Assembly (NCBI GenBank): GCA_013202925.1
Contig: JABMRA010000123.1
Location: forward strand, 1-7,946
Source: Candidatus Omnitrophota bacterium
GTDB taxonomy: Bacteria; Omnitrophota; Gorgyraeia; Gorgyraeales; Gorgyraeaceae
Reading direction: 5' to 3'
Length of the DNA: 7,946 nt
The notes under the pieces are model-generated. The model did not search any database. It was given only the letters and a program-made list of their open reading frames with translations, and was not told the origin of the DNA. Position 1 is the first letter of the stretch, and every line of letters begins with the position of its first letter. The position numbers and the translations under genes are program-made. Shown in pieces: positions 5,901-7,946 of the stretch.

Positions 5901-6395
5901 ATGAAGAAAACAGGCTTTACGCTTGTCGAGATGCTGGTGGTGCTTGCAATTATAGCAATGCTCATGGGGATAACGATCCCGTTTACAGCCGGTTTTGGCA
6001 AGGGCCTGAGGATGAAGACCGCTGCAAGGGCTATTTTAGGTACGCTGCGTGTTGCGAAGTCCAGCGCCATTACATACAGAAAAGAGCATGCTGTTATCTT
6101 TGACGTGGAAAAAGGGGAATACTGGATAGAGGATGTGGACGGTAAGATATTCGAGAGGAAACACAGACTGCCGAGTTCCATAAAGTTCAGTATCCAGGGC
6201 GATGAGGCGAACAGCGAGGAAAACGAAGACGAAGGCGAAGGGACTGACCCCGTGACATTTGAGGGCGACATGGTCGTGTTTTATCCAACCGGCGCGATAG
6301 AAGGCGGGGGCGGCTCAATCACGATCACTGACAGACAGGGCGAGTCAAAGACCATTTCTGTCATCAGCAGCACGGGCAAGGTCAGCATTGATTAA
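5901..6395 (+). CDS. gspH: GspH/FimT-type minor pseudopilin
   Basis: A 164-residue prepilin. The leader MKKTG and cleavage site G^FTLVEMLVVLAII are near copies of those of GspG, with Glu10 at +5 of the mature protein and a hydrophobic helix to about residue 28. The rest fits the GspH/FimT fold: an amphipathic ARAILGTLRVAKSSAITYRK segment (42-61), the beta strands HAVIFDVEKGEYWIED, then MVVFYPTGAIEGGGGSITIT and a final VISSTGKVSID, the usual TG-[RK]-V ending. Residues ~101-116 (DEANSEENEDEGEGTD) are an unusually acidic insertion between strands, probably surface exposed. Minor pseudopilins of this type start or cap the pseudopilus. Other minor pseudopilins (GspI, J, K) usually follow gspH in classical operons but are absent here, where the gene is followed by repeats. 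Confidence 0.85.
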   Translation: MKKTGFTLVEMLVVLAIIAMLMGITIPFTAGFGKGLRMKTAARAILGTLRVAKSSAITYRKEHAVIFDVEKGEYWIEDVDGKIFERKHRLPSSIKFSIQGDEANSEENEDEGEGTDPVTFEGDMVVFYPTGAIEGGGGSITITDRQGESKTISVISSTGKVSID

Positions 6396-6413
6396 TTGTA
6401 TGGGAAAGTATAC

Positions 6414-6491
6414 CCCCCCTGTTTTCTCCCCTGCAGATTTGCTGGCGCAAATCTAATCGCAGGGGACAGGTCCGAAAACAAAACTGGGGGG
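6414..6491. repeat. Nested 78-nt stem-loop element
   Basis: The outer arms CCCCCCTGTTTT (6414-6425) and AAAACTGGGGGG (6480-6491) pair at 11 of 12 positions with one T-T mismatch. Inside, CCCCTGC (6428-6434) pairs with GCAGGGG (6459-6465). Within that, AGATTTGC (6435-6442) pairs perfectly with GCAAATCT (6447-6454) around a TGGC loop; only AATC (6455-6458) is bulged. The 3' flank of the inner stem reads GGGGACAGGTCC, a motif that from recall resembles REP-type sequences mobilised by Y1-family transposases. It begins 18 bases after the gspH-like stop, so it might end or stabilise that transcript, act as a small structured RNA, or be a tiny non-autonomous mobile element. No transposase is in the window. 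Confidence 0.7.
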
Positions 6492-6496
6492 ACGGC

Positions 6497-6534
6497 GAAA
6501 ATCGTTTGAAAGTCGTCGCCGAAAGGCGATTTTC
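6497..6534 (+). terminator. Hairpin with T-rich tail, possible weak terminator
   Basis: TCGCC (6516-6520), a GAAA tetraloop and GGCGA (6525-6529) form a short GC-rich stem directly followed by TTTTCTT. The alternative long-range pairing GAAAATCG (6497-6504) with CGATTTTC (6527-6534) is mutually exclusive with the 3' part of the small stem. The first would suit rho-independent termination after the pseudopilin gene; the existence of two competing folds leaves room for an attenuator. The GAAAGG of the loop region could also serve as a ribosome binding site for the small ORF at 6539. Confidence 0.4.
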
Positions 6535-6538
6535 TTGT

Positions 6539-6640
6539 ATGAAGCATAAAGTCACCCGCAGACAAAAGGATATATCGCGGTTGTTGCGCGAGAAGAAACA
6601 GGCCTATGGGGACGTCTTGAAAGGGAGAAAGAAAAAATGA
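6539..6640 (+). CDS. Possible 33-residue basic peptide, unrecognised
   Basis: A short open frame starting ATG 6539 and ending TGA 6638-6640. The product begins MKHKVTRRQKDISRLLREKK and ends GDVLKGRKKK: very rich in Lys and Arg, with no hydrophobic segment and no cysteine. AAAGGC (6522-6527) lies about eleven bases upstream, slightly far but usable. The frame is open well upstream of the ATG without another ATG, so it could also be the remnant of a longer gene cut by the neighbouring repeats. Its stop overlaps an ATG at 6637 (ATGA), preceded by AGGGAG, which begins an open frame made of repeat sequence. I do not recognise the product. It may be a real small protein, a gene fragment or chance. 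Confidence 0.3.
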   Translation: MKHKVTRRQKDISRLLREKKQAYGDVLKGRKKK

Positions 6641-6644
6641 CCCG

Positions 6645-6845
6645 TTCGACAAGCGGTTCGACAAGCTCACCGCCTCCCGAATCGTCCCGAGCTTGTCGAG
6701 GGGCTCATGGTCATCCCAATCCTGTGCTTCGACGGGCTCAGCATGGTTCGTCCTTCGATAAACTCAGGACGAATACTGAGCATAGTCGAATGTATTCGAA
6801 GCATGGTGAGCAAAGTCGAACCAAGCGACTGAAAGGAGTCGAAGG
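6645..6845. repeat. Cluster of TTCGACAAGCTC-type palindromic repeats
   Basis: A ~200-bp block built from one family of imperfect palindromes. TTCGACAAGC occurs twice with a 12-bp period (6645-6654 and 6657-6666). Hairpin A pairs CGACAAGCTC (6659-6668) with GAGCTTGTCG (6689-6698). Hairpin B pairs 6728-6753 (TTCGACGGGCTCAG...TTCGTCC) with 6767-6790 (GGACGAATACTGAGC...GTCGAA) around TTCGATAAACTCA. A small hairpin, TCGAA-TGTA-TTCGA, follows at 6786-6799, and the block ends with AGTCGAACC ... ACTGAAAGGAGTCGAAGG. From recall, such TTCGAC/CTCAG repeats are widespread between genes in many environmental bacteria, and their translation yields the familiar spurious peptide FDKLRTN, seen here in the frame starting at 6637. 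The region 6396-6845 otherwise has no recognised gene apart from the short ORF at 6539. Confidence 0.88.
6834..6838 (+). promoter_or_regulatory. Ribosome binding site inside the repeat cluster end
   Basis: AGGAG seven bases before ATG 6846 is the strongest Shine-Dalgarno match in the downstream half of the window, and it decides the start of the 73-residue gene. It lies in GACTGAAAGGAGTCGAAGG, which is itself the terminal part of the palindromic repeat cluster, so the repeat seems to provide the translation signal. Confidence 0.6.
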
Positions 6846-7067
6846 ATGAGAAAGATGTTTTTCTTTGCCGTTATGCTGTTTCTATTTATGCTCGTCTTTA
6901 TTAAGAGCGAGACATGGGAGACATACAAAACAAGAGAAACAAGGATGGGGGTAGAATATACGGTTCTAAGACATAGACTGCATTGGGATAGATTTTTTGA
7001 CTATATAAAAGACGCCCCCAGAATGATCTTAGAAAGCGGCATCATTAAATCCATTCGTTCGAGATAG
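6846..7067 (+). CDS. Small membrane-anchored protein, unrecognised
   Basis: A 73-residue protein starting MRKMFFFAVMLFLFMLVFIK: a short basic N-terminus and one strongly hydrophobic helix (~4-19), either a signal anchor or a signal peptide without an obvious cleavage box. The remainder is polar and basic with several aromatics (ETWETYKTRETRMGVEY, then HRLHWDRFFDYIKDAPRM) and ends IIKSIRSR. If the N-terminus is cytoplasmic, the ~50-residue tail would face the periplasm. A good ribosome binding site, AGGAG, precedes it. The stop at 7065-7067 directly abuts the glycosyltransferase start, so the pair is almost certainly translated together, and a role in the same envelope or glycan process is a reasonable inference. 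I do not recognise a family. Its first bases touch the repeat cluster, so its original 5' end may have been altered. Confidence 0.65.
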   Translation: MRKMFFFAVMLFLFMLVFIKSETWETYKTRETRMGVEYTVLRHRLHWDRFFDYIKDAPRMILESGIIKSIRSR

Positions 7068-7883
7068 ATGGTCAGCATCATCATCCCCACCTTTAACCGC
7101 GCCCAGTTTTTAAAAAAGGCAATAGGATCTGTCCTGTCGCAGGCCTACAGCGCAATCGAGCTTATTGTTGTCGACGACGGCTCGCAGGATGATACCCCGG
7201 CCGTGGTCTCACGCTACGCAGGCCGTCTGAAGTATCTAAGGCAGGAAAACAAAGGCGTTAGTGCAGCGCGGAACCTGGGGATAAAAAACTCCTCCGGAGG
7301 ATTTATCGCGTTCCTTGACTCAGACGACTGGTGGGACAGGGATAAGCTGGCAGTGCAGCTGGCCAAGATGCGGCAAAGCCCTGATTATATTGTTTCCCAT
7401 ACGCAGGAGACCTGGTATAAAAACGGTCGGCTGTTAAACCAAAAGGAAAAACACAGAAAGCATCATGGCTATATTTTTGATAAATGTCTGGCCATGTGCT
7501 GCGTCAGCATGTCCACGGCAATAGTGCGGAGAGGGCTTTTTGATAGCGTGGGCCTCTTTGACGAAGACCTGCCATGCTGCGAGGACTATGATTTCTGGCT
7601 GCGGGTAAGCGCAAGGCACGAATTTCTGCTGATAGACAGGCCCCTGACATTAAAGGCAGGCGGCAGGCCAGACCAGGTCTCATCTATCTACGCAACAGGC
7701 ATGGATAGATTCCGCATAGAGGCCATCCTGAAACTCCTTAAATCCAATGAACTTGCCCCGGACCAGCGCACACTCGCCACCCGCGAACTCCACAAAAAAT
7801 GCCAGATCTACGGCAGTGGCTGCCTCAAGCATGGCAGGGTAGACGAAGGCAGGCGCTATCTCCAGCTAGCCGCGAAATTCTAA
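7068..7883 (+). CDS. Family 2 glycosyltransferase
   Basis: A 271-residue inverting glycosyltransferase with a GT-A fold, probably acting on the cytoplasmic face of the membrane to add a sugar from a nucleotide-sugar donor during surface polysaccharide or lipid-linked glycan synthesis. The N-terminal signature VSIIIPTFNRAQFLKKAI is followed by ELIVVDDGSQDDT (31-43), with the DDGS nucleotide-contact motif at 36-39. QENKGVSAARNLGIKNSSGG (59-78) then leads to AFLDSDDWW (81-89), which carries the metal-binding D-x-D at Asp84-Asp86. Residues 172-177 (EDYDFW) are the ED-type acceptor-side motif, with the likely catalytic base region. There is no membrane segment. The length suits a single-domain enzyme, with a helical C-terminal tail from ~215. 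There is no ribosome binding site of its own; translation is coupled to the preceding gene, whose stop it abuts. The donor and acceptor cannot be read from sequence. Confidence 0.93.
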   Translation: MVSIIIPTFNRAQFLKKAIGSVLSQAYSAIELIVVDDGSQDDTPAVVSRYAGRLKYLRQENKGVSAARNLGIKNSSGGFIAFLDSDDWWDRDKLAVQLAKMRQSPDYIVSHTQETWYKNGRLLNQKEKHRKHHGYIFDKCLAMCCVSMSTAIVRRGLFDSVGLFDEDLPCCEDYDFWLRVSARHEFLLIDRPLTLKAGGRPDQVSSIYATGMDRFRIEAILKLLKSNELAPDQRTLATRELHKKCQIYGSGCLKHGRVDEGRRYLQLAAKF

Positions 7884-7927
7884 AAATGCTTTACACTTTA
7901 CTCAATGACTAAAGTGTAAAGCATTTT
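7883..7927. terminator. 18-bp perfect hairpin, likely bidirectional terminator
   Basis: AAAATGCTTTACACTTTA (7883-7900) and TAAAGTGTAAAGCATTTT (7910-7927) are exact reverse complements around a nine-base loop, CTCAATGAC. The left arm starts on the last base of the glycosyltransferase stop codon. The A-run on one side and the T-run on the other give a T-rich tail in both directions, as in a shared terminator for converging genes. The stem is AT-rich rather than GC-rich, so it could also be a repeat. The remaining bases to the window end show nothing I can identify. Confidence 0.72.
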
Positions 7928-7946
7928 GGCATGCCCAGCGCGCATG

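Noticed and set aside
6396..6540. Known riboswitch class
   Set aside because: The nested stems do not show the conserved core of any riboswitch family I can recall, and no metabolic gene follows directly.
6392..6670. 92-residue minus-strand open frame
   Set aside because: It runs antisense through the nested stem-loop, the second hairpin and the repeat start, with no ribosome site and no recognisable domain; its openness is explained by the repeats.
6637..6849. 70-residue open frame across the repeat cluster as a real protein
   Set aside because: Its product is a translation of palindromic repeat sequence, including the well-known spurious FDKLRTN peptide; it is low in complexity and has no domain. 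It is kept only as part of the repeat observation because of its ATGA junctions.

Overview
The window is a compact, almost fully plus-strand bacterial segment. It looks like a metagenome-type genome from a deep-branching Gram-negative lineage. Candidate phylum Omnitrophota (OP3) is my best guess, based on the gene mix (bactofilin with an excisionase-type helix-turn-helix, GspE/PulE ATPases, GspG/GspH-type pseudopilins, a family 2 glycosyltransferase) and on the heptad-built intergenic hairpins. That taxonomic call is inference from recall, not something the sequence proves. Base composition looks near balanced throughout, and no tRNA, rRNA, CRISPR array or intact transposase gene was seen.

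Layout. Positions 1-152 hold the 3' end of an MgtC/SapB-type membrane protein gene. One base later begins a tightly packed run: a bactofilin fused to a helix-turn-helix domain (154-675), a small helix-turn-helix protein with a C-terminal membrane anchor (693-986), LarB (989-1732), and a GspE/PulE-type ATPase (1729-3390) that overlaps larB by ATGA. After an intergenic hairpin come a second GspE-type ATPase (3545-5254), the major pseudopilin GspG (5361-5795) and a GspH/FimT-type pseudopilin (5901-6395). The last three genes are each preceded by one copy of the same ~80-95 bp hairpin element built from 7-bp units such as AGCTATA and AGCTGTA.

Positions 6396-6845 hold no recognised conserved gene. 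They contain a nested 78-nt stem-loop element (6414-6491), a second hairpin (6497-6534), a possible 33-residue basic ORF (6539-6640), and a dense cluster of TTCGACAAGCTC-type palindromic repeats (6645-6845). The end of that cluster carries the ribosome binding site of the next gene. Then come a 73-residue membrane-anchored protein (6846-7067) and a family 2 glycosyltransferase (7068-7883), closed by an 18-bp perfect hairpin.

How it fits together. The central genes are part of a type II secretion / type IV pilus-like machine: two ATPases, a major pseudopilin and a minor pseudopilin. No inner-membrane platform protein (GspF), secretin or prepilin peptidase is visible here. The upstream genes suggest a membrane/cytoskeleton-linked DNA-binding pair and a step of nickel-pincer cofactor synthesis. 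The downstream genes belong to a separate, repeat-bounded surface-glycan type unit. The most unusual points are the paired helix-turn-helix proteins (one on a bactofilin, one on a membrane anchor), the heptad hairpin family that marks only the secretion genes, and the repeat cluster that appears to supply the translation start of a downstream gene.
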